This document shows, one piece after another, positions 11,400 through 21,622 of a stretch of DNA of 64,000 bases. A program made the position numbers and the translations under genes. The notes under the pieces were generated by a model. That model was not told the origin of the DNA, made no database searches, and saw only the letters and a list, made by a program, of their open reading frames with translations. Position 1 is the first letter of the stretch, and each line of letters starts with the position of its first letter. The stretch comes from Orychophragmus violaceus (Eukaryota > Streptophyta > Magnoliopsida > Brassicales > Brassicaceae): contig CM058231.1 in assembly GCA_030180135.1 (NCBI GenBank), positions 53,702,235 to 53,766,234 on the forward strand, read 5' to 3'.

Positions 11400-13217
11400 A
11401 TGCAGACGCAGAAAACTAGAAGTAATCCGAACTTGGACCTAGTTAATCTCGATCTTGAAGAACTTGGGCGTCTAGAGAGAACCAACAGAAGAGAAAGAAG
11501 AGAAAGGATGGTACGAGAGCGTTTGATTCTGGTACGTGATGCTGAAGGTACCCTGAGGGACCGAGATAACAACCCATACAATGCTGCTTGGCAAAGGGTT
11601 GATGCTGAAGGGAATGTCATCCCTGATCCTCCTGAGCAACATCAACAGGAGCAGAACCAGGGTCAAGGACAGGCCCAAGGTAGACAGATGGTTGTCCATG
11701 AGAGGACTTTAGCTGACTACAACAGACCGGATGAGTTTCATAGAAACCGGTCAGCTTTAGTGCTTCCTGCTTTTGAGAGGAACGATTTTGAAATCAAAAC
11801 CATCTACTACTCGCTGATGAGACATAATGCATTTCATGGTTACCCAACGGAGCAGCCTATGGATCACATTGATTCGTTTGAGGACGTAGTCACTGGCATG
11901 AAGTATGATGGAGTCTGCCCGGACTATCTGTTCCTTAAGCTCTTTCCGCACAGTCTTGCTGGAGACGCTAGTGCATGGCTAAAGCAGCTGGCACCTGCTC
12001 AGTACACTACTTGGGCAGCTTTAAAGAGTGAGTTCCTGCGTCACTTCTATGATGATGCGCGCTCAGACCAGTCCAGACAGGACATACTCACCTTTTCCCA
12101 AGGAGCTGTGGAGCCTTTAAAGACTGCCTGGATGAGATTTAAGCAGTATCAGCGTGACTGCCCACACCATGGATTCACTGAAGTTCAGTTGATTGGGATT
12201 TTCTTCAGAGGCATAGATCTTCCATATCAGTCTGCACTGGACAATTCCAGTAATGCTAACTTCAACCCCAGGACTCCTACGCAGGCTAAGCAGTTGATTG
12301 AGAATCTAATAGGCAGCAACAGCTGCAAGACTATGGATGAGAGGAGGAAGAAATCTGGTGGAAGTGTAGAGAATTCTGACATAGCTGATATTAGATCTAG
12401 GCTAGACACAGTTTGCAATCTCCTAGCAGGTAAGAAAGCTGTCCGTTTCGCTCAAGAAGTAGAAGTAATTCAGACTGAGGAGGACACTCAGGAAGAAGAT
12501 GTGAATTACATCGGAGGATCTGGTTTCCAAGGAAATAGATTTGGATATCAATCTGGGAACAGATTTTCCGGTGGAGGACAGAAAGGTGCCTTCACAGGAA
12601 ATCAGAACTCTTCAAGCTTTGGACAGACCAGTAATTTTCAGAAGCCTTATGGACAAAGTGCTCAGAGAACCTACGGATCTTCATCTTATCAGACACCTCC
12701 TGCACCCACTGCTTTCGAGACTAAGATGGAGACGGTGATGAACCAGCTGCTGGAGAGTCAGATCAAGACTTCTGTGGACTGCAACAAGAAGATTGATGCT
12801 TTATATGAGGATCTGAATGGAAAATTTGAGTCTATGAACACTCAGATGAAGCAGCTGGATACTCAGGTGAATCAGATTTCAGGTTCTATGAAGGGAAAAG
12901 GAGTCGCAGACACCCACATTAAAGCCTGGTCTGTGTACATTAATGATGGGTCTCACCAAGGTGAAAAATTTGAGCTAAGTACGGCTGAATTGATAGAGGA
13001 GGAAGAATTTTCGGATTTTGGAGAAAAACTCTCGGGTGAAAGTTGTGAACACAGTGTTGCAACGATCGACACACCCTTAGTGTCGGTCGTTGCAGGGCGT
13101 GAACAGACAGACCTGTCGGATGATAATGGCATAGATGCTGACTTGGAGCTTGATCGCCTATTCCCTGGAGTTACTGTGATTACTCAACTGGAGGTCTATG
13201 CACAAATCATTAAATAG
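11400..13217 (+). CDS. gag: Athila1 Gag
   Basis: 605 codons from ATG 11400; an in-frame TTG at 11376 is less likely. It starts with a basic, Arg-rich N-terminus and a Gln-rich stretch (residues about 85-105). A Retrotrans_gag capsid domain (residues about 160-290) follows with the patterns FLKLFPHSLAGDASAWLKQL and EFLRHFY. A Gly/Ser/Gln-rich linker and a coiled region near residue 450-490 come next. No CX2CX4HX4C knuckle is visible, as is common in Athila. A palindrome pair lies inside the frame at 13060-13092. The frame ends in a single TAG, after which the protease frame continues in phase. Confidence 0.85.
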   Translation: MQTQKTRSNPNLDLVNLDLEELGRLERTNRRERRERMVRERLILVRDAEGTLRDRDNNPYNAAWQRVDAEGNVIPDPPEQHQQEQNQGQGQAQGRQMVVHERTLADYNRPDEFHRNRSALVLPAFERNDFEIKTIYYSLMRHNAFHGYPTEQPMDHIDSFEDVVTGMKYDGVCPDYLFLKLFPHSLAGDASAWLKQLAPAQYTTWAALKSEFLRHFYDDARSDQSRQDILTFSQGAVEPLKTAWMRFKQYQRDCPHHGFTEVQLIGIFFRGIDLPYQSALDNSSNANFNPRTPTQAKQLIENLIGSNSCKTMDERRKKSGGSVENSDIADIRSRLDTVCNLLAGKKAVRFAQEVEVIQTEEDTQEEDVNYIGGSGFQGNRFGYQSGNRFSGGGQKGAFTGNQNSSSFGQTSNFQKPYGQSAQRTYGSSSYQTPPAPTAFETKMETVMNQLLESQIKTSVDCNKKIDALYEDLNGKFESMNTQMKQLDTQVNQISGSMKGKGVADTHIKAWSVYINDGSHQGEKFELSTAELIEEEEFSDFGEKLSGESCEHSVATIDTPLVSVVAGREQTDLSDDNGIDADLELDRLFPGVTVITQLEVYAQIIK

Positions 13218-14048
13218 CACTCCTCGGTGTCTGAAGTGATTAAACAGGAGATTGAAGAGCTCAAGAAGCTAGAGGAGATTGGTGAAGACTTGGAAGAAAT
13301 TCCACCGTCTTATGATCCACCTTATCATCCCTGTGTGCAGAGTTATTTAAACAGGATGCTGCCTTTAGATGAAGAGCTGAGAGACTGGGTGATTATAGTT
13401 CCCCAACACATTAGTGAGGTGCTACTGAACAAGATCCCGAAGAAGCTGCCTGACCCCGGAGTCTTTGTGCTTGATTGCTCTATTTTCGAGGACAGTCTTA
13501 GGCGCTCTCTTTGTGATTTAGGAGCTGCTGGAAGTATGATGCCTTATTCTGTGGCAGAGAAGCTGGGGATGCTGGATTTTTCTCCTACTAGGACCTCTCT
13601 TGTCCTAGCTGATCAGTCTATACGAGTTCCGGAAGGACTCTTAAAGGACATTCCAGTGAGAGTTGGAAACTACTTAGTTCCGACGGACTTCCTTGTGCTG
13701 AAGTATGACTGCGATTCTGATGAAGCATTGCTGCTTGGAAGACCATTCTTGGCTACAGCAGGAGCTGTGATTGATGTTAGACATAGTCTAATAGACCTCC
13801 ACCTGGGAGATGAGCCGCTACGTTATGAGATGGATAAGCTGCGAAGACCATTGATAGATGGGCAGACATTTACAATCATGGAAGCAGATGACGAGCAGCC
13901 GGATGACACTGTGATTATAGATCATGGAGCGCATTTTACTCCATCTTTTCTTGGACGCGAGCATTCTACGACAGCCTACTCACCACCCTGGATGAGGAGA
14001 CTTGAACAGAGACAAAAAAAGTCTCTGTCAGGTTCTCTTGGTACCTAA
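13218..14048 (+). CDS. Athila1 aspartic protease region
   Basis: In the same frame as Gag, separated only by TAG at 13215-13217. It carries the retropepsin-like core: a strand before LCDLGAAGSMMP (residues about 90-100, the catalytic D-L-G-A where copia has DTG), then LADQSIRVPEGLLKDI and LLLGRPFLATAGAVID near the end of the fold. The tail YSPPWMRRLEQRQ is shared with the short ORF of element D. The frame stops at 14048, with no reverse transcriptase after it. Made either by readthrough of the UAG or, if that codon is a mutation, formerly as a Gag-Pro fusion. Confidence 0.8.
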   Translation, partial: HSSVSEVIKQEIEELKKLEEIGEDLEEIPPSYDPPYHPCVQSYLNRMLPLDEELRDWVIIVPQHISEVLLNKIPKKLPDPGVFVLDCSIFEDSLRRSLCDLGAAGSMMPYSVAEKLGMLDFSPTRTSLVLADQSIRVPEGLLKDIPVRVGNYLVPTDFLVLKYDCDSDEALLLGRPFLATAGAVIDVRHSLIDLHLGDEPLRYEMDKLRRPLIDGQTFTIMEADDEQPDDTVIIDHGAHFTPSFLGREHSTTAYSPPWMRRLEQRQKKSLSGSLGT

Positions 14049-14964
14049 AAGATCTTGTTCGCCCGGTCAAGCTAATGACTTTAAACAAGCGCTGAGTGGG
14101 AGGCAACCCACTGTTAGGTTTAGTTGTTTTTCTTTCTTATTTTTGGTGTTTTTCTTAGGATTTCACGTTTTTGTTTTTGCTAAGTTTCAGATACAGGATT
14201 CGAGTCTGGAGATGTGTGACGATCGATGCACTTGTGCACCGGTCGTTGCAAAGAGATTTGACGAAGAGGGGAAATCGCATTGTGACGATCGTTACTCCTA
14301 TGCAACGGTCGTTGCAATTGGTTCAATTGCAAAATTAAGGTATGTACTAAACCGGAAATCGAATTCGATTTGACCAGCAACGATCGTTGCCACTAAGCAA
14401 CGGTCGTTGCACCCACGACCAGGTAAGTGCCTTAAACCCTTTCTCTTCTCTTTTCTTTCTCATTTCCGATTATCCGTACGACCGAACCTCCACACTCAAA
14501 ATCGAAAATTCTCATCATTTTTGTTCGTTTCAATTGCTAAATCTTCCTATTTCACTCTCTAAACCCTTGTCTTTAGCTCATATCTCAAGAATCCAAGGTA
14601 ATGAACTTCTATTTCTCAAATTTTTGGATTAAATTTTAGGGTTTTAGGGTTTGAGATTTTTGAACTGAAAATTGATGATGCATGCGTAATTAGACCGATT
14701 TAGGGTGATGGGTTATGATTTTGAACTGATTTGAGACAATGTGGCTTGGATTTGAACTGATTTTGTTGATTTTTGTTTGCGGCGAAATCGCCTTGCAACG
14801 GTCGTTGCTCTCGAGCAACGGTCGTTGCTTTGCGATTTTGGGAAATGTTCGATAAAGTGAAATAGCCTTGCAACGATCGATGCCTTAGATGCAACAGTCG
14901 ATGCTTCGCGATTTCACAGAGAATTGCCGAGACTTATATTATTTGAATTTTGTTTCTTTTGCAG
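14049..14964 (+). other. Athila1 spacer between protease and ORF-1, rich in palindrome pairs
   Basis: No long frame. The position where RT, RNase H and integrase would lie in an autonomous element is occupied by about 0.9 kb with five palindrome pairs (14217-14248, 14283-14314, 14378-14409, 14796-14827, 14871-14903). A pyrimidine-rich stretch near 14440-14600 and a TTTTGCAG acceptor-like site at 14958-14964 lie just before the ORF-1 ATG, so ORF-1 may be expressed from a spliced RNA. Confidence 0.6.
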
Positions 14965-15343
14965 ATGGCATCTCGCAGACAGCCCCACAAGAAGCAAGCA
15001 ACAACATCAACAACTGCGAGACAGTACATTCCACCACCAGAGTGGTTTCACAGACACCCTCAGCCACCCGAGCCATATGTAAGAGATGGACCTGGAGTCG
15101 CTTTGCCTTGGCCCCGAGAAGACGCTACAGAGATCCCGACAGCCAGACAGTGGCCAAGGGACATTCGCTCGTTCCTTAAGACTGCAGACTTCACAGAGCG
15201 ACCACTGCTTGACCAGTGGGATGAGTTTGATTCATTTCTCTACAGTGGTTGGTGTGGGATGACCATCAAGCCAACCAAGTTCGCTGACTACTCTACCTGC
15301 AAGAGTCTGGAGATTGATGAGCATGTACTTGATGTGTGCAGAG
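14965..15343 (+). CDS. Athila1 ORF-1 (ATHILA ORF-1 family), N-terminal part
   Basis: ATG 14965, directly after an AG acceptor-like site. It encodes MASRRQPHKK, a Pro-rich stretch (PPPEWFHRHPQPPEP) and LDQWDEFDSFLYSGW. It is interrupted after 126 codons plus one base by element B. The reading frame resumes in phase at 20508, so before that insertion the gene was an uninterrupted frame of 497 codons. The family is specific to plant Athila elements; its function is not established. Confidence 0.75.
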
Positions 15344-16015
15344 TGAAGGATTATGAGTTTTTCCATGGTTCAATTCTCAGATTGCAACCTAGCACATAAT
15401 CTTAAACAGATCTAGGTTCTTGTAACTGAATCATAAACACAAACCTGGACATTACCTTTTGCAGCGGAATGATTGTAATGTCGAGATCAACGAACAGATG
15501 AATACCTGTTCCTCCTCGGTATCCACACGCTTACAAGCACGGATGGCTGCTAGACCGGATGGATGATCAACAGAGAGAGAGATTGGAGAGGGAGAGGCCC
15601 TGCGGCCACACCCACAAATCGCCAAAATGGCTTAGGGTTACAATACCCATGTTGCAATCTCTTTTATTCACTGATGGGCCCAAGTTTAATTAATTAATTA
15701 AACTAATGGTCCATTAGACTTTTGGGCCCAAGACACAAATCAGACAAAAGCCCATTTGTTGTCTGCCCAACTCTCTGTACAAATATAGTAAATGCCTTAG
15801 CATCTTACCGTATTAATTCCATCTTAACTTTCCCGTTAGCTATGGTGTGTGACCCTTTGGGATCATACAATACCGGTAATAAGTCCTAAACTTATAGATC
15901 AAGAGCGAACTCTAGCAAGCCATCATGATCACCCAGTATTTATGACTTATGTCTGATCTCGACATTTATCATACTTTCTAGAGATAGTACAGTAGATTTC
16001 AGGACATTCCCAACA
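15344..16015 (-). repeat. Element B 3' LTR
   Basis: Minus strand TGTTGGGAATGTCC...ATCCTTCA. It differs from the other LTR at two visible positions (near 15874 and 15907). The polypurine tract ATCTCCCACTT (16016-16026 on plus) is adjacent. Confidence 0.9.
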
Positions 16016-16027
16016 ATCTCCCACTTG

Positions 16028-17339
16028 TACTGGAATCCTACATTCCCTAGTCCTTTTGTCTCAATATCTCGATCTGGCATAAGGCAAGATGCGTGTCATC
16101 CTTATGTAGCCAGACCATTTTAATCGGACCAGATTTGATACTGACAATTCAAACGACTTGGGCAAGTCCGTTTGGGAGTGGCCACTCTCTTACCAGCTAT
16201 CAAGTCTCCGATTGGCCTAGAGATATTACCTCCGTTATACGGCAGGGACAAATCCCATCTTGTTCCATCACTATGAACTATACACTTCATAATACACCCA
16301 ACCAAGGTCCTTATAGCTCCCAGTTACGAAACAACGTTAGACAATGATCAAAGTGCATCAATCCATGTGCAGCCACTAGGACAACCAGTGAAGTAGCACA
16401 ACTACAAATACTCAGTAAAGACGAATTTAGATCGATTCCAATCCACATTTACGTGGTGTCTTTCAACTGATATTGGTGGAACTATTTCAGCGTAAACTTA
16501 GATATTTCTAGAGCGTTATTCTTAAAGAATATCATGGAAGATTCGTGTGACTCATCTTTAATCATTTCTAATAAGATCTGATTCTTTCTCACAGAAATAC
16601 CTCAAGGTTTTCAGGAGAATTGAGCTGTGAAACGACTTCACACTCATTCAGATGATCACACCATTAATGACTCAAGTATTCTCACTCGTGATCTAATCCA
16701 GAGTCTTAATACTTCTGTCACTCAGATTCTATACCTCATTCTGGAACTCTTTCGACCATTTCAAAGAATTCCGACTCGTGTCTCATCAAATGAACACAGT
16801 CATACTCACTGAAGTAATCATTAGAGACAATGAAGTACAAGAAATTTTCTCTGGCATTACTGCTCATCGGGCCACATACATGAGTATGTTCAAGGTCCAA
16901 TAAGCCTTTGGGCCTTTCTCTAGCTCGGCTAAGATGGGCCCTTTGACTTTTGGTCCAGTAAGCAGAATTCAAGTCTCATAAGATATCTGATCAAATGAGC
17001 CCAAAAGTCCATAACTATGGGGTTTCTGAATCCGACTTACTCTATGTGACCAAAACATTTATGCCAAAAAAAATCAGGTTTAATTCATCAGATTTAAACC
17101 AATTCGGTATTTATGTTACATTTAGGCACTTTTTGGTTTAAGATATAAAACCCATTCCTTGAATAGGGTGCTACAATCAATATTTCATTGAGATCAAAAG
17201 AACAAAACTTGTCTTTTATCAAAATGAAAAACATTCAAATTCTTACAAGAAAATGAAAGACAACTCTGCTTAAAGCAGGTACATTGTAGCAATTACTTAA
17301 TACAAAACCAAGCCTCAAAGGCATCTACAAGTGAAAACC
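16028..17339 (-). pseudogene. Element B pol relics and 3' untranslated region
   Basis: Minus-strand scraps of pre-integrase and integrase (HVCGPMSSNARENFLYFI, then a Y-rich block) with many stops near 17100-16600. Then an integrase scrap next to the junction with the 3' region that also occurs in A, C and F. Nearly base-for-base the same wreckage appears in C at 35990-36940. Confidence 0.8.
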
Positions 17340-18359
17340 CTACTGCTGAGGCAGCATCCATAGCTCCTTCCAGACATGCAGTTCCACTTGCCCTTCCTTC
17401 AACGTTCTATTGTTGCTTAGGCTCTGCATATTATAACAAATATCAGTGCCACAACCAGTATCCAATACCTTTAAGGTGGAACTTGAAGTAATAACATGAA
17501 TACCTGAGGAAGTAGTCTCATACATCAACTTCAACTCCTCATAATCTTCCACGAATTTAATGCAATCTCTCTTCCAATGCCCAGTCTCTTTACAGTAGCA
17601 GCACTTACCAACGTAAGATGTATCTGACTCGGGCTCAGAAGACACACGCTTGCCATGATTCAAAATCTGGACAACTTTGTCTTCACCCTTGTCAGCATTA
17701 GGTTTAGTAAACCTACCCTTCTCCTTCATGAGATTGTACAGGGTACTCTTCACGTTTGGCTCAACTGTCTTGAGCATATCATGCAGTTCAGTCAACGTCT
17801 TCGTTAAGCCTTTCTTGATATAGTTCCTTACGAACTTATCATAGCCTGACGGCAGTGACTGCAGAATGATCTCAGTTGCCAATTCCTGGCTAACTGGATA
17901 ATCCAGTTTCCTCAGGTTATCAACGTAACCCATCATTTTACTGACATGAGGACTTACTGGATGATCATTTGGTAGCTTGCAGCTAGTGAGAGATTTAACC
18001 AACTGGTATCTCTCCACTCTTACCTGCTCCTGGAATTTCAATTTCAGGCTGCTGATCATCTCTATTGGCGACTCCATGTTCTCATATTGCTTCAGCAAAT
18101 CTGAGTCCATGGTAGCCAATATCAGACCACGCACATCTACCGCATCATCATAATGCTTATTCCAAGCATTACGTACTGCATGAGAGGCCTTGGACCCGAT
18201 CCTCTCGGGGAGAGCTCTCTCAAGGACATAGTCCTTTCTCTCCTGCCTGAGGACTAGCCTCAGGTTCCGCGACCAAGTCAAGAAATTTGATCCGTTCAGT
18301 TTGTCCATCTTAAGGACAAACCGGATCGAGAAAGTGTTTTGATTGTTTGTGCTAGTCAT
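17340..18359 (-). pseudogene. Element B gag with protease start
   Basis: 339-codon frame from ATG 18359. Copia gag domain: DKLNGSNFLTWSRNLRLVL, the VDVRGLILATMDSDL block, SLPSGYDKFVRNY, zinc knuckle CCYCKETGHWKRDC (residues about 256-269), then a protease-like VLDTGCGTDI. The frame stops at LWMLPQQ, just after the protease start, and what follows is not readable as pol. The Gag part is intact and may still assemble; this would suit a Gag-only parasite element. Confidence 0.85.
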
Positions 18360-19817
18360 ATCTGAAATTTAGAGATAAATAGAGTTTTAGTTATTTAGTT
18401 CATAAAAGAGTAATCTTAATAACTTATAAGAAAACTCGCATTGCATTCAAAATTTCTTTGTTTGACCTCATAAGAATGCAATGATTCCGAGAACCAATGT
18501 TCAGCTAAATTCAAAGTGGGCCACTGGCCGTCACCCGGAATTAGCTTTACTTGGTAAGCATACACACAGCTAGTTATATCTCATATAACTCTCGGTTGTG
18601 AATTGGGCCCAAGGCCCAATACACCAGATGTCTCAAGGCCCGGGACTCCCGATGGCCCAGTCAAGGAAACCAATCTCTTACAGCCAAATAATCACTAAAG
18701 TCTGGGACTCCCAATGAAATTAGTGACTATATACTACTTTACTTACGCAAAAACAGACACCTCACACTGTAAGCCATATCTGTAATTGAATAAGCGTTAA
18801 GTAGCTGACAAGATTGGGCAAGACATCCAAGCTTGATATTGGTTTTGAGGATTTTAGGTTTTATTTCCAAAAATAGAAGATTACTATTTTGGGAAACTTA
18901 CTTATTTTAGAAACTTTCTAAATTTAGTAACATACTAAAAATAGAAATTTCTAATTTAATATTTTATAAATATTTTCGGGTTGGGTCACAAATTATAGGC
19001 CCAATTCTTGGCCCAAGACCATAGAATTCCAGTTGGCCCAATAATTTGACATAACCGAGTCGGTTTATTAATTCTGGTCCAAGACCAAATTAACTATCAA
19101 AACCATCGGTTATTTACTAAACCAGACCAGCTCTAAATTATTTGGTCCAACCAAATCAAACTTAGACCAGCCTTCGGTTTAGGTTAAATTCAATTTTTGA
19201 ATTTCAATCCGGTTTAACCAGAAATTAAATAATACCATGTATTAAATAATTTCCAGCAAACCGCGATTTGGGTTAACCGCTTGAACCATACAATAATTAA
19301 ATAATTAATAAACAGGTTCCATGAAGCAAGTCAACTTGCGATTGGCAAGTTATCGACTCCCATTAATAATCGATTGTTAACAATATCTTAACAAATCATA
19401 TCATGCTTGTAACAAGAAGACAAAAACGATTTTCACTTAAGATTTTGACAATAACAAACCAATCAACAAAGCATTAACCTAACACGTTTCTTTTAGAGTC
19501 AACAACAATCGAGTGATAATTAATTTCAACAACAATTTTAACTTTGCCAAATCAAAAAATCGATCACGATCACAAGAGGACAAAAAAACGATTTTGTCAT
19601 ATAATTAAACAATCGATTCTTAATTAATTGAACAAAGTCAACAAGCGAACACTTCAACAATCGATTAACAAACATAACATTAACAAACCGATCATAGCGA
19701 TTTCAAATATTGAATTTTGACTTTTCATTATCGAATCATAACAAACACTTATGATTATTAAGCAAAGTCAAAATCAATTCATACAAAAATCCAAACAGCA
19801 AAAACCTAACGACCTGG
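18360..19817 (-). other. Element B leader
   Basis: Non-coding. The acceptor TTTCAG lies just before the ATG. It shares with C, A, E and F the GGGAGTCCC-containing blocks (18590-18720) and the GGCCAGTGGCCCAC stretch. It has AACC/GGTT-rich sequence but no palindrome pair, unlike A, E and F. Confidence 0.6.
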
Positions 19818-19830
19818 GCTCTGATACCAC

Positions 19831-20502
19831 TGAAGGATTATGAGTTTTTCCATGGTTCAATTCTCAGATTGCAACCTAGCACATAATCTTAAACAGATCT
19901 AGGTTCTTGTAACTGAATCATAAACACAAACCTGGACATTACCTTTTGCAGCGGAATGATTGTAATGTCGAGATCAACGAACAGATGAATACCTGTTCCT
20001 CCTCGGTATCCACACGCTTACAAGCACGGATGGCTGCTAGACCGGATGGATGATCAACAGAGAGAGAGATTGGAGAGGGAGAGGCCCTGCGGCCACACCC
20101 ACAAATCGCCAAAATGGCTTAGGGTTACAATACCCATGTTGCAATCTCTTTTATTCACTGATGGGCCCAAGTTTAATTAATTAATTAAACTAATGGTCCA
20201 TTAGACTTTTGGGCCCAAGACACAAATCAGACAAAAGCCCATTTGTTGTCTGCCCAACTCTCTGTACAAATATAGTAAATGCCTTAGCATCTTACCGTAT
20301 TAATTCCATCTTAACTTTCCCGTTAGCTATGGTGTGTGACCCTTTGGGATCATACAATACTGGTAATAAGTCCTAAACTTATAGATCAAGAGCGGACTCT
20401 AGCAAGCCATCATGATCACCCAGTATTTATGACTTATGTCTGATCTCGACATTTATCATACTTTCTAGAGATAGTACAGTAGATTTCAGGACATTCCCAA
20501 CA
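19831..20502 (-). repeat. Element B 5' LTR
   Basis: 672 bp. A splice donor AAAG|GTAATG on the minus strand lies at 19942. The primer site GCTCTGATACCA (plus, 19818-19829) follows one base inside. Confidence 0.9.
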
Positions 20503-20507
20503 CAGAG

Positions 20508-21622
20508 GCATTGGGCTAGGGACAATGCCAATGCGCCCTTATGATCTCTATACTGAGCTGGTCAGACAGTTGCTAGCCACTTGCAGAGTGGTTTACCCAG
20601 ATCCCGATAGGAGGAGCGCTACAGGAGGTATCTTTACCTTCATGAGTTGGGGAGTCAGGTATCGGATTCCTCTACTTGATCTTTGCAGGATCTACGGGTT
20701 CAGTACTGAGCCGAGGCGCATTGCTATGACACTTGAGTGGGATCCAGTTGAGGCTCGCACATTCTGGGAGTGTATTGGCAGTGGTCGATACAACTCCAGG
20801 ACCACACCAGTGAAGAATATGAGGCATCCTGTACTGAGATATGTCTCGCGTATCTTGTGTTGGAGCTTGCTATGCAAGTTTGAGTCCAACAAGATGCGCA
20901 AGTATGAGATGGAGATGCTGTTTATGGGGTTGAGAGATCAGTTTAGAGGTTCTGGCGTGAGAGATCCTACTACGGGTCTCAACTTGGGAGCTATCTTTGC
21001 TTTACATTTATGTGATCTGCAGACGAAGCCTTTTGATGGAGCCAGTACTGAGACGGTAGGGAGCGTGCTTACTCCCATTTTTATGCATTGCGGGATTCCT
21101 CTACATGGCACGGAGCGTGATAGAGCCCAGGAGTTCCTAGACTTCAGTCATTTGCAGAGCGCTACCTGGCTCAAGGAGGGGCACATTTGGGCTTATCAGG
21201 ACCCGGCTACTGGGATGTGTGGTATAGAGCTTCCTGCTGCTAGGTGGAAACGGATTGATACATTGGAGGCTCTGAGATTTCAGCCTCCAGAGACTGAGCA
21301 GCGTGGGATTCCGACTATGGCTCATCCGCTGGGAGAGCCCTCCACACGAGCTTCGACTTCTGCTGCCCCTGCGCCTGCTGCTGCTCCGGTTGATATTGGC
21401 CCTTATCCTGAGATGTCAGTTCCCTATGGAGATATGTCTGAGGCTGAGTGGAGAGAGCATAGTGATGGGATATGGAGGACCATTTGGGAGTGGATGCGCG
21501 GCTGCACTTGCAGGAGACAGCCACAGATTAGTCAGCCCGTTCCTGTTACTCGTCGTCGGCAGCGATCTCCTGAGGACTCTAGCTATGCTGATCGATACGG
21601 TGGGATTGATGATAGTGAGTGA
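20508..21622 (+). CDS. Athila1 ORF-1, C-terminal part
   Basis: Continues the frame of 14965-15343 after the target duplication CAGAG. It carries the ATHILA ORF-1 core: MRPYDLYTELVRQLLA, a GGIFTFMSWGVRYRIPL block, LCRIYGF and GLNLGAIFALHLCDLQ. A Pro/Ala-rich linker and a Trp-rich tail (SEAEWREHSDGIWRTIWEW) follow. TGA at 21620. No internal stop or frameshift, so the gene was intact until B arrived. An internal ATG at 20525 could start a shorter product. Confidence 0.8.

Larger units (their letters stand above)
11294..14903. repeat. Palindrome pairs in the Athila1 internal region
   Basis: 11294/11315, 11346/11367, 13060/13081, 14217/14237, 14283/14303, 14378/14398, 14796/14816, 14871/14892: spacing 21, 21, 21, 20, 20, 20, 20, 21. 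Here the outer bases are often CAA...TTG (CAACGATCGTTG). Confidence 0.9.
15344..20502 (-). mobile_element. Element B: short non-autonomous Ty1/copia retrotransposon
   Basis: LTRs of 672 bp (15344-16015, 19831-20502) with about two differences, target duplication CAGAG (15339-15343, 20503-20507). Minus-strand order: 5' LTR, tRNA-Met primer site, leader, gag, broken integrase scraps, 3' untranslated region, polypurine tract, 3' LTR. It is a close sister of C (same relics in pol), but about 1.9 kb covering RT and RNase H relics is deleted at about 16378, where the integrase relic joins the 3' region. Youngest layer of the nest. Confidence 0.92.
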
